Positions 35,322-42,736 of a stretch of DNA of 46,480 nucleotides are shown in pieces (position 1 is the stretch's first letter; the number at the start of each line of letters is the position of its first letter). The stretch is taken from the NCBI GenBank assembly GCA_903863845.1, contig CAIPDP010000081.1:1-46480 (forward strand), read 5' to 3'. A program made the position numbers and the translations under genes. Under the pieces are notes generated by a model. It had not been told where the DNA came from. It did not search any database and saw nothing but the letters and a program-made list of their open reading frames with translations. The DNA comes from an uncultured Mucilaginibacter sp. Lineage in GTDB: Bacteria > Bacteroidota > Bacteroidia > Sphingobacteriales > Sphingobacteriaceae.

Positions 35322-37256
35322 ATGAATAAATTAAAAAAAGTCTTCGGGCTGTTGTGTTGCTGTGCATTAAGCATGCCATCCTTCGCCCAAACGCCGAAGG
35401 AACATCACATTGCGATCATTCCTGAGCCGGTAAGTATCACCCAAAATGAGGGCGAGTTTGTACTGCCAAAATACATCGTGGTATCCAGTCCTGCTGGGCC
35501 AGAAATGAAAGAAACGATAGCAGCCCTGAAAGGTATTTCGGTGCCTGCAGGTATCCATGTTTCAGTATCAGGCAACTCGCCAAATGCGACGATCAGATTG
35601 ATCCTGAACAAATCGGCAGACACGGTGATCGGTAACGAAGGTTATTACCTTTCTACGGGCAAAAAAGGAGTAGTTATCCGGGCCAACAAACCTGCGGGTC
35701 TTTTTTACGGTGTGCAAACTCTTTTGCAGTTGTTACCTAAAGAAATAGTAAGTGCCAAACATGTTGATGGTGTTACATGGGATGTTCCTTTTGTTGATAT
35801 TACCGACTATCCTCGTTTCAAATGGCGCGGATTAATGTTTGATGTGGCCCGCCATTTCTTTACAAAAGCCGAAGTGGAGCAATACATTGATCACATGTCG
35901 AAGTATAAATATAACCTGCTTCACCTGCACCTTACAGACGATGAAGGCTGGCGCATCGAGATCAAGAGCCTGCCACGCTTAACTACCGTTGGTGCCTATA
36001 ATGTAAAGAAAGTAGGCTACTTTGGTAATTTCCCTGCTCCGAAACCAGATGAAGCCCGCAACTATGGCGGCTTTTATACCCAGGATGATATCCGCGAACT
36101 GGTTGCCTACGCCAAGGCCCGCTTTATGGATATCCTGCCCGAAATTGACGTCCCGGGCCATAGCCTGGCAGCCGTAGTTGCCTATCCCGAACTATCATGC
36201 ACACCCGGAGCCGACCATTACCAGGTACGTTCAGGCGAGCAGTTCATGAACTTTACTAAAGATGGTATTAAAGCAGGCGTTGATAACACACTTTGCCCGG
36301 CTAACCCGAAGGTTTATGTGTTCCTGGATAAAGTGTTGACCGAAGTGGCCAAATTGTTCCCATTTGGTTATATCCATATGGGCGGCGATGAATGTGCCAA
36401 GAATTTCTGGGAGAAGAGTGATTCTGTTAAGGCCCTGATGCAACGTGAAGGATTAAAAACTCAGGAAGAAGTTCAAGCCTATTTTGAAAAGAAAGTTGAA
36501 AAGATAGTTGAATCAAAAGGCAAAAAATTCCTGGGCTGGGACGAGATACTCGAAGGCGGTTTAGCACCTGATGCCATCGTAATGAGCTGGCGCGGGATGA
36601 AAGGCGGTATTGAGGCAGCTAAAATGGGACACGAGGTAGTAATGAGTCCGACTGATTTTGCCTACCTCGATTATATGCAGGCTGACCCTATAGTTGAGCC
36701 GCGCGTATACGCAACCCTTCGCCTGAGCAAAGCATATAAATTTGATCCGGTGCCTGACAGTGTGAACTCCAAATTGATCATCGGTGGACAGGCCAACCTG
36801 TGGACCGAGCAGGTTTACAATGTACGCCACCTGGAATACATGACATGGCCAAGGGCATTTGCCATATCAGAAGACCTGTGGTCGCCTAAATCAAAAAAGA
36901 ACTGGGACGATTTTTTTGGCAGGGTTGAAAAGCATTTCGACCGTTTCAATGTAGCCGAGATCAAATATGCACCAAGTGTGTATGACCCGATATTTACCGT
37001 ACATGCCATGCCTGACAGTACGCTGCAGGTAACCCTTGAAACTGAAGTTAAAGGCTTGGATATTCATTACTCTTTTGATAACTCGTATCCGGATAATTTT
37101 TATCCGAAATATACTTCATCCCTGCTGGTACCTAAAGAAGCATTCCAACTCCGTGTGATAACCTACCGCGACGGCAAACCCGTTGGCCGTATGCTGACCA
37201 TCACGCAGGAAGAGTTGAAGAAAAGAGCCTTCCGCAGAAACTATGATGATGAATAA
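35322..37256 (+). CDS. Beta-N-acetylhexosaminidase (GH20)
   Basis: 644 residues. The start at 35322 gives a good signal peptide (NKLKKVFGLLCCCALSMPSFA); the TTG at 35286 would add 12 residues before it. An N-terminal GH20b domain precedes the GH20 TIM barrel (RFKWRGLMFDVARHFF; HLHLTDDEGWRIEIKSLP). The catalytic pair is D356-E357 in HMGGDECAKNFW, with acetamido-assisted hydrolysis of terminal N-acetylhexosamines. A C-terminal CHB_HEX_C-like region ends the protein. It sits downstream of the ThuA gene behind a repeat, so may form its own unit. Confidence 0.95.
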   Translation: MNKLKKVFGLLCCCALSMPSFAQTPKEHHIAIIPEPVSITQNEGEFVLPKYIVVSSPAGPEMKETIAALKGISVPAGIHVSVSGNSPNATIRLILNKSADTVIGNEGYYLSTGKKGVVIRANKPAGLFYGVQTLLQLLPKEIVSAKHVDGVTWDVPFVDITDYPRFKWRGLMFDVARHFFTKAEVEQYIDHMSKYKYNLLHLHLTDDEGWRIEIKSLPRLTTVGAYNVKKVGYFGNFPAPKPDEARNYGGFYTQDDIRELVAYAKARFMDILPEIDVPGHSLAAVVAYPELSCTPGADHYQVRSGEQFMNFTKDGIKAGVDNTLCPANPKVYVFLDKVLTEVAKLFPFGYIHMGGDECAKNFWEKSDSVKALMQREGLKTQEEVQAYFEKKVEKIVESKGKKFLGWDEILEGGLAPDAIVMSWRGMKGGIEAAKMGHEVVMSPTDFAYLDYMQADPIVEPRVYATLRLSKAYKFDPVPDSVNSKLIIGGQANLWTEQVYNVRHLEYMTWPRAFAISEDLWSPKSKKNWDDFFGRVEKHFDRFNVAEIKYAPSVYDPIFTVHAMPDSTLQVTLETEVKGLDIHYSFDNSYPDNFYPKYTSSLLVPKEAFQLRVITYRDGKPVGRMLTITQEELKKRAFRRNYDDE

Positions 37257-37278
37257 TATTTGTATTAACTGATCTGGT

Positions 37279-37313
37279 AAAGCTTCATGCCAATGGCATG
37301 GAGCTTTTTTATT
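37279..37313 (+). terminator. Intrinsic terminator after the GH20 gene
   Basis: AAGCTTCATGCC (37280-37291), a 3-base loop AAT, then GGCATGGAGCTT (37295-37306) form a 12-bp stem with one G-T pair, followed by a T-run at 37305-37310. It begins 23 bp after the stop codon. This is the clearest intrinsic terminator in the window. Confidence 0.85.
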
Positions 37314-37350
37314 GGACACGATTTTGGGATTTGAGGGATGGCTGGGAATG
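37314..37350 (+). repeat. Dispersed 36-bp repeat, copy 1
   Basis: GGACACGATTTTGGGATTTG and the bases after it match 39005-39040 (copy 2) at about 29 of 36 positions. Both copies are on the same strand, and each follows the 3' end of a plus-strand gene. Confidence 0.65.
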
Positions 37351-37519
37351 CTGATTCGATTTGAGAAGCGGGTTCTCAAAATATCTAAAAATTTGATGCT
37401 TTCAATATAAATGAAAATTCTAGTCTAATGTCATTGCTGAGTAGCAGGGAGGACGGCGGGTGGCGGCGATGAAGCAATCGCAAGTAGGCGAGTCCTTGGG
37501 TTGGTTTTATGCTTTAAAA

Positions 37520-37666
37520 TGTCATTTCGAACGAGCAGTGGGCCGGGACTCAGCGTAGGCGCGAGGAGAAAACTTATCGAATAGGCATAAAGCATATACA
37601 AGGCAAAGCGTTTAAGTTTTCTCGGTCGCGGCCCTTTCACGGCCTTTTAGCTACCTCGAAATGACA
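37520..37666. repeat. 147-bp nested-palindrome element (MITE/REP-like)
   Basis: Terminal inverted repeats TGTCATTTCGA (37520-37530) and TCGAAATGACA (37656-37666) are perfect over 11 bp. Nested inside, GAGAAAACTTA (37566-37576) and TAAGTTTTCTC (37613-37623) are a second perfect 11-bp pair. It has no coding capacity of its own. A partial copy of the left half lies at 34224-34280. It occupies part of the 475-bp gap between the GH20 gene and the serine hydrolase gene, which holds no gene. Confidence 0.8.
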
Positions 37667-37731
37667 TAATTATTTGGATATGCCTGCTTTCAGCAAATAA
37701 TCGTATCTTAGAATAACCAACCTAAAAACCA

Positions 37732-39000
37732 ATGAAAAGAATATCCCTGCTTTTTGCACAAGCTGTTTTGCTTATCGCTATCGCCCATGCACAGGTCATC
37801 AATACCTCTCCCAAAACTTTGCCTGGAATCGATTACAGCAAGCTCGGCATGATCGATAGCATCATCAATGACGGCATCAGCAAAAACCAGTTAAATGGAG
37901 TTGTAACCATCCTGATCAAGGATAATAAACTAGTGCAATGGAAGGGCTATGGCTATCTGGATAAGGAAAGCAAAAAGCCTATGCCCAAGGATGCGATATT
38001 CCGTATTATGAGTCAGACTAAAGCCCTGACCAGCGTCGGTATTATGATCCTGTATGAGCAAGGCAAAATATACCTGGACGAACCGATAGGTGATTTTATA
38101 CCTGAATTTAAGAATCAGAAAGTTATTGATAAATATAATGCGGCCGATACCACCTATACAACGGTGCCGGCTAAACGCAATATCACTTTCCGCGACCTGC
38201 TGACCCATAGCTCAGGGTTAGATTATGCTGATATCGGTACTCCAACCGGTAATGCGATCTATGCCAAAGCTAAAATACCCTCGGGTTTAGGCTATTTTGA
38301 CGCTAATTTGCTCGACAGGATGAAAGCCCTGGGCAAGCTCCCCCTGATGTTTCAGCCCGGCGAAAAATGGCAATACAGTCTTGGTTCCGACCTGCTGGGC
38401 TGCCTGATCGAAGTGATCAGCAAACAAAGTCTGGAAGAATTTCTAACCAGGAATATTTTCAGACCCCTTGGTATGAACGATACCTACTTTAACCTGCCCC
38501 AATCAAAAGCAAGCAGACTGACCACGGTTTATACGGAGGATTCCCCGCACAATGTGATCAAATGGAGCCATAATTTCAGGCATATAGACCCGGACTATCC
38601 GCTGATGAAAAAAGGATATTTTGCGGGCGGTGCAGGCCTAAGCTCTACCGCCTGGGATTATGCCATTTTTATGCAAATGATGCTTAATGGCGGCATTTAT
38701 AACGGTCACCGAATACTGTCACCACGCACGGTGCAATTGATGACCAGTCCGCAGCTTGATTATTTATACAATGGTGCCGACTGGTTCGGCCTGGGCTTCG
38801 GCATTACCAGCGCCAAATCGGCCAACCGCAACCCGCGTAACGAGGGCTCCTACAACTGGGGCGGCTATTATGGCACCTCGTACTGGGCCGATCCCAAAGC
38901 CCATCTCGTATGCCTCATCATGACGCAGCAAACCCCCAATACCTACGGCATCTTTTTTCAAAAGGTGGAGAATGTGATCTATTCGAGTTTGGAGAAATGA
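37732..39000 (+). CDS. Serine hydrolase of the class C beta-lactamase family
   Basis: 422 residues: signal peptide (KRISLLFAQAVLLIAIAHAQ) and a beta-lactamase-class-C/DD-peptidase-like domain. The SxxK motif is S94-Q-T-K97 in IFRIMSQTKALTSVG, and the YxS/N tyrosine is Y215 in WQYSLGSDLLG. C-terminal EGSYNWGGYYGTSYWADP holds the expected W/H-x-G-like region. Family members include esterases, D-aminopeptidases and penicillin-binding-protein-like enzymes; nothing shows that it is a true beta-lactamase. It is followed by repeats, not by a plain terminator. Confidence 0.9.
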   Translation: MKRISLLFAQAVLLIAIAHAQVINTSPKTLPGIDYSKLGMIDSIINDGISKNQLNGVVTILIKDNKLVQWKGYGYLDKESKKPMPKDAIFRIMSQTKALTSVGIMILYEQGKIYLDEPIGDFIPEFKNQKVIDKYNAADTTYTTVPAKRNITFRDLLTHSSGLDYADIGTPTGNAIYAKAKIPSGLGYFDANLLDRMKALGKLPLMFQPGEKWQYSLGSDLLGCLIEVISKQSLEEFLTRNIFRPLGMNDTYFNLPQSKASRLTTVYTEDSPHNVIKWSHNFRHIDPDYPLMKKGYFAGGAGLSSTAWDYAIFMQMMLNGGIYNGHRILSPRTVQLMTSPQLDYLYNGADWFGLGFGITSAKSANRNPRNEGSYNWGGYYGTSYWADPKAHLVCLIMTQQTPNTYGIFFQKVENVIYSSLEK

Positions 39001-39004
39001 AGTC

Positions 39005-39040
39005 GGACACGATTTTAAGATTTTAGGGATAGGCAGGATG
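39005..39040 (+). repeat. Dispersed 36-bp repeat, copy 2
   Basis: GGACACGATTTTAAGATTTT begins 4 bp after the serine hydrolase stop and matches 37314-37350 in the same orientation. Confidence 0.65.
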
Positions 39041-39063
39041 TTAATTGAACTCAAAACCCGCTC

Positions 39064-39112
39064 CCGCGAGTTTTCAACTCGTGGAATAAACCCGGGAAGC
39101 TGAAAGCTTCCC
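39064..39112. repeat. Double-hairpin REP-like element
   Basis: Two adjacent palindromes: CCGCGAGTT-TTC-AACTCGTGG (39064-39084, 9-bp stem with one G-T pair) and GGGAAGCT-GAA-AGCTTCCC (39094-39112, perfect 8-bp stem). No T-run follows in the direction of the preceding gene. The pair resembles repetitive extragenic palindromes. Confidence 0.7.
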
Positions 39113-39207
39113 AAAAACAAAATTTACTTTCCAAAAACTATCCAAATAGTATTTAGCTTGATGGTTAACCTAAAAGCGGATACCTTTACGGAGTATAGCA
39201 GGATATT

Positions 39208-40197
39208 TTGTTAAAGGATAATCACGGAAGAAAGATCAATTATTTGCGCCTGGCGGTGACCGACCGGTGCAACCTGCGTTGCTTTTATTGTATGCCCGAA
39301 GAGGGCCTGCAATGGCTGCAGCGTAAAGAATTGATGAGTTACGAGGAAATGCTGCAAATCAGCACCCTACTGGTAAAAATGGGTATCGAAAAAATACGCA
39401 TTACCGGTGGCGAACCCTTTGTACGCCGGGATATGATGAAGTTTTTATCGGCATTATCCAAAATACAGGGCTTGAATGAGATCACCCTTACCACCAATGG
39501 TGTTTTAACCGCGCCGCTGGTGCCCGAACTGAAAAAGATAGGTATCAAAACCGTAAACCTGAGTTTGGATACCCTGGACGCCAATCGTTTCTTCACTATA
39601 ACACATCGTGACGAATTTGCTAATGTAATGGCAACGCTGGAGCAATTACTCAAATATGATATTGAGGTAAAGATCAATGCGGTAGTGATGGACGGTAAAA
39701 ATACCCGGGACATCTTCCCGATGGTGGAAATGACCAGGGATCTTCCTGTTAGCGTACGCTTTATAGAAGAAATGCCCTTTAACGGCGATGGTCACGTTTA
39801 CAGCGGGTTGAATTGGGACCATCTGCGAATATTGGAAGAGATCAAAACAAAATATCCCCAAATCCAAAAGCTGGCTGATGCACCTGCCGCCACGGCCTAT
39901 AATTACCAGGTTCCGGGACATAAGGGGAGTGTGGGCATTATTGCAGCTTATTCGCGAACGTTTTGCGGCACATGTAACCGAATCAGGATAACGCCGGAAG
40001 GTGTAGTAAAAACCTGCCTGTATGATGGCGGCGTAATGAATATCAAGGAGCTGCTCCGCGCAGGGCTTACAGAGCCGGAACTGGAAACCAGGGTACTCGA
40101 AGCAATAGGTTCCAGGCATAAAGATGGCTGGGATGCCGAACATCATCGCAACAACAACGTTCCGGCACATGAATCTATGGCAACCATCGGGGGATAA
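39208..40197 (+). CDS. moaA: GTP 3',8-cyclase (radical SAM), TTG start
   Basis: A 329-residue radical-SAM enzyme that makes the first molybdopterin intermediate from GTP. The N-terminal cluster is C21-x3-C25-x2-C28 (RCNLRCFYC) and the second cluster cysteines are in FCGTCNRIRITPEGVVKTC. The C-terminus ends in the GG tail needed for activity (ATIGG). A stop codon at 39196 and no ATG in the short stretch that follows make TTG (39208) the only reasonable start. It is 7 bp before moeA. Confidence 0.95.
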   Translation: MLKDNHGRKINYLRLAVTDRCNLRCFYCMPEEGLQWLQRKELMSYEEMLQISTLLVKMGIEKIRITGGEPFVRRDMMKFLSALSKIQGLNEITLTTNGVLTAPLVPELKKIGIKTVNLSLDTLDANRFFTITHRDEFANVMATLEQLLKYDIEVKINAVVMDGKNTRDIFPMVEMTRDLPVSVRFIEEMPFNGDGHVYSGLNWDHLRILEEIKTKYPQIQKLADAPAATAYNYQVPGHKGSVGIIAAYSRTFCGTCNRIRITPEGVVKTCLYDGGVMNIKELLRAGLTEPELETRVLEAIGSRHKDGWDAEHHRNNNVPAHESMATIGG

Positions 40198-40204
40198 TAA
40201 TTTT

Positions 40205-41410
40205 ATGATCTCAATAGAACAAGCAGCAAAACTGATACTGGCCGAAGCAATAGGATACGGTACTGAAACTATTTCCTTTGATAAAGCTGTTGGTCGCGTG
40301 CTAGCCGAAGCCATTGCTGCAGACCGCGACCTGCCACCTTTTAACCGGGTGATGATGGATGGTATCGCTGTCAACTATGAAGCGATAGAACAAGGTATCG
40401 AAACTTTTGTGATCAAAGCGACCCAGGCTGCCGGGGATGAACCAGTTGAAATAGAAAACCTGAACGAATGCATAGAGATCATGACAGGCGCTGCCTTACC
40501 TGCCAGCGTCGATACCATAATTCCTTATGAGAATATTGCTGTTGCAGATGGTAAAGCAAGCATCACCAAAAGCAGTATTAAAAAAGGACAGAGTTTACAT
40601 TTAAAAGGTGCCGATAAAAAAGCTGGTGAAGTGATCGTTCCTGCGGGCAGGGTAATTACGCCATCGCTGATCAATACGATTGCTTCAGTTGGTAAATCAG
40701 AATTGCTGGTTAAGCGCCTGCCCAAAGTAGTTATCATCTCATCGGGTGATGAACTGGTGGAAATTGATCAGCAACCATCATCGGTGCAGATCAGAAAGTC
40801 AAACAGCTATACCTTGCAGGCAGTATTACGTCAGCATCATATCGATGCTGAACTGTTGCATATTCCTGATGATCCGCAGATCACCCGGTTACAGCTTACC
40901 AGCAGCCTCGAAAACTACGATGTGATATTGATGACCGGTGGTATCAGCATGGGAAAGTTCGATTATATTCCGCAGGCACTGGCGGAATTACAGGTTAAAA
41001 CTATTTTCCATAAAGTGAGCCAGCGCCCCGGTAAGCCCTTTTGGTTTGGCAAATATGAAAGGGGCACGCTTGTTTTTGCGTTTCCTGGTAACCCGGTTGC
41101 TACTTTCATGTGTGTGCACCGTTATTTTTTGCCCTGGTTGCAGGCAAGCCAGGGTTTGGATCCAAAGGCTCCGGTTTATGCTGTGCTCGATCAGGATTTT
41201 ACCTTTAAACCAGCATTAACCTACTTTTTACAGGTGAGTTTGCAATTTTCCAGGGATGGGGAACTATTGGCTACCCCCATTGAAGGGAATGGTTCCGGCG
41301 ATTTTGCTAATTTAGCGGAGACGGATGCTTTTTTGGAATTGCCGGGTGAGCGGGACAGTTTTAATAAGGGGGAAGCATTTAAAGCATGGTTGTTTGGATC
41401 ACAGATTTAG
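40205..41410 (+). CDS. moeA: Molybdopterin molybdenumtransferase
   Basis: 401 residues. Start at 40205 (ISIEQAAKLILAEA) instead of the upstream in-frame ATG at 40124, which overlaps moaA. MoeA domains I-IV are present: AADRDLPPFNRVMMDGIAV, MTGAALPASVDTIIPYEN, SSGDELVE, MTGGISMGKFDYI and FAFPGNPVATFMC. It inserts molybdate into adenylylated molybdopterin. The last nine codons (KAWLFGSQI) are oddly similar at DNA level to the tandem repeat that follows: 24 of 28 bases match within 41558-41585. The normal end may have been altered. Confidence 0.93.
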   Translation: MISIEQAAKLILAEAIGYGTETISFDKAVGRVLAEAIAADRDLPPFNRVMMDGIAVNYEAIEQGIETFVIKATQAAGDEPVEIENLNECIEIMTGAALPASVDTIIPYENIAVADGKASITKSSIKKGQSLHLKGADKKAGEVIVPAGRVITPSLINTIASVGKSELLVKRLPKVVIISSGDELVEIDQQPSSVQIRKSNSYTLQAVLRQHHIDAELLHIPDDPQITRLQLTSSLENYDVILMTGGISMGKFDYIPQALAELQVKTIFHKVSQRPGKPFWFGKYERGTLVFAFPGNPVATFMCVHRYFLPWLQASQGLDPKAPVYAVLDQDFTFKPALTYFLQVSLQFSRDGELLATPIEGNGSGDFANLAETDAFLELPGERDSFNKGEAFKAWLFGSQI

Positions 41411-41427
41411 ACTGATTTGTTTGATTG

Positions 41428-41725
41428 CACAGATTTTTTTCTTTCGATCGATTATATTCATTGAACTTAATTTGTTTGTTGGCTTTTTGATTTAAATAGA
41501 GAGGTAAACATTTTTGATTTATTTGACCTTGCAGAAGATTTTGATAAAGAGAGGGTAAAAGCATTATTGTTAGAATCACAGATTTTTTTCTTTCGATCGA
41601 TTATATTCATTGAACTTAATTTGTTTGTTGACTTTGGAATTTAAATAGAGACGTAAGCATTTTTGATTTGCCTGACCATGCAGAAGTTTTTAGTAAAGAG
41701 AGGGTAAAAGCATTATTGTTAGAAT
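41428..41725 (+). repeat. 149-bp direct tandem duplication after moeA
   Basis: The unit starts CACAGATTTTTTTCTTTCGA and recurs exactly 149 bp later (41428 and 41577), with CACAA at 41726 marking a further period. The two units are very alike, including TTATATTCATTGAACTTAAT and GAGAGGGTAAAAGCATTATT. Each ends in a stretch that translates to IFDLxxxAExFxKERVKALLLESQ, resembling the end of MoeA. Confidence 0.8.
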
Positions 41726-41813
41726 CACAAAATCAGGAAGATTTGTTTGATTGCGCAGATGCTTTTCTAATCGCTAAAGATTATACTTATAATTGCGTTT
41801 TTAAACCTTATCT

Positions 41814-42188
41814 ATGCAATATAAATATAGCGAGATAACTGGCGAAATCATTCGCTGCGCGTTGCAAGTACATAGTTTTTTGGGTGTTGGCTTTCAGGAG
41901 TTGATTTACCAACGGGCACTACAGCTTGAATTCGGAAATACAGCTCTAAACTATACCCGGGAATTAGAAGTGCCCATTTATTATAAACAATTTCAGGAAC
42001 CTATAGGTACCAGGCGTGTGGATTTCTTAGTGGAAGAAAAAGTTTTAATAGAATTAAAAGCAGTAAATCAGATAGAAGAAGTACATGTAGTTCAGGTGCT
42101 AAATTACCTGAAGGCCTTTAAATTAGAAGTCGCACTTCTGATCAATTTTGGAGAAAAAAGCCTGAAAGTTAAAAGATTAGTTTTATAA
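41814..42188 (+). CDS. GxxExxY family protein (PD-(D/E)xK nuclease-like)
   Basis: 124 residues. The family motif is GFQELIY within LGVGFQELIYQRAL (residues about 24-37). RRVDFLVEEKVLIELKAV contains the D...E-x-K pattern of PD-(D/E)xK nucleases, so a nuclease fold is likely. It starts with ATG at 41814 and ends KSLKVKRLVL, a common ending in the family. These proteins are found as scattered paralogues in many bacteria, of unknown role. Here it interrupts the moa operon inside an inverted-repeat block, so I infer it arrived as a unit. Confidence 0.88.
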   Translation: MQYKYSEITGEIIRCALQVHSFLGVGFQELIYQRALQLEFGNTALNYTRELEVPIYYKQFQEPIGTRRVDFLVEEKVLIELKAVNQIEEVHVVQVLNYLKAFKLEVALLINFGEKSLKVKRLVL

Positions 42189-42265
42189 GTAATTGCTAGC
42201 TATGCCCGCCAATGCGTTAATCTGTGTAATCAAACAAATCAGTCTAAATCTGTGATTCGAAAAAT

Positions 42266-42736
42266 ATGTTAACCCATCTCGATAAAAACGGTCTTCCCAC
42301 CATGGTCGACGTAGCCGAAAAAGCTGTTACGCGCAGGTCAGCTATTGCGCGTACTATTGTTTCGTTACCGGCAGAGGTTTTGGCGCAATTGGCTGAGGGT
42401 GATATCAAAACTAAAAAAGGATCGGTTTTTCAAATTGCGATCATTGCGGGTATCATGGCGGCAAAAAAGACGGGTGAACTCATTCCGCTTTGTCACCCGC
42501 TGGGATTGGATAACTGCCAGGTGAATATCCATTTCAATGAGCAGCATGAAGTGGTTATCGACTGTATAGCAAGTATTACCGCTAAAACCGGTGTTGAAAT
42601 GGAAGCACTGGTTGGTGCATCCATTGCAGCTTTAACTATTTACGATATGTGCAAGGCAGTCAGCCATGATATTGTGATCAGGGAGACCAAACTGATAGAA
42701 AAAACCGGAGGTAAACGTGACTTCAAAAGAGCATAA
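42266..42736 (+). CDS. moaC: Cyclic pyranopterin monophosphate synthase
   Basis: A 156-residue enzyme that turns the MoaA product into cyclic pyranopterin monophosphate. Motifs: MVDVAEKAVTRRSAIA, KKTGELIPLCHPLGLDNCQV and the catalytic-site region TGVEMEALVGASIAALTIYD plus MCKAVSHD. Full length. It is placed 10 bp after the right inverted repeat and its stop overlaps the next gene by 20 bp. Confidence 0.97.
   Translation: MLTHLDKNGLPTMVDVAEKAVTRRSAIARTIVSLPAEVLAQLAEGDIKTKKGSVFQIAIIAGIMAAKKTGELIPLCHPLGLDNCQVNIHFNEQHEVVIDCIASITAKTGVEMEALVGASIAALTIYDMCKAVSHDIVIRETKLIEKTGGKRDFKRA

Larger units (their letters stand above)
41398..42256. mobile_element. 859-bp block bounded by 33-bp inverted repeats, with GxxExxY gene
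   Basis: Bases 41398-41430 (ATCACAGATTTAGACTGATT...) and 42224-42256 are reverse complements at 32 of 33 positions, the single difference being at 41427. The left arm includes the last codons of moeA and its stop; the right arm ends 9 bp before the moaC ATG. Between them lie a 149-bp tandem repeat and the GxxExxY gene. The arms are members of a dispersed motif seen also near 9850, 32388 and 34314. This splits the otherwise compact moaA-moeA-moaC operon. No transposase is inside. Confidence 0.6.

Noticed and set aside
37431..37640. 69-codon minus-strand open frame
   Set aside because: It lies across the palindromic element 37520-37666 and has no protein-like features.
39130..39207. Leader of moaA as a molybdenum-cofactor riboswitch
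   Set aside because: Only about 78 bp remain after the repeats and I could not match the conserved stems of the known motif.
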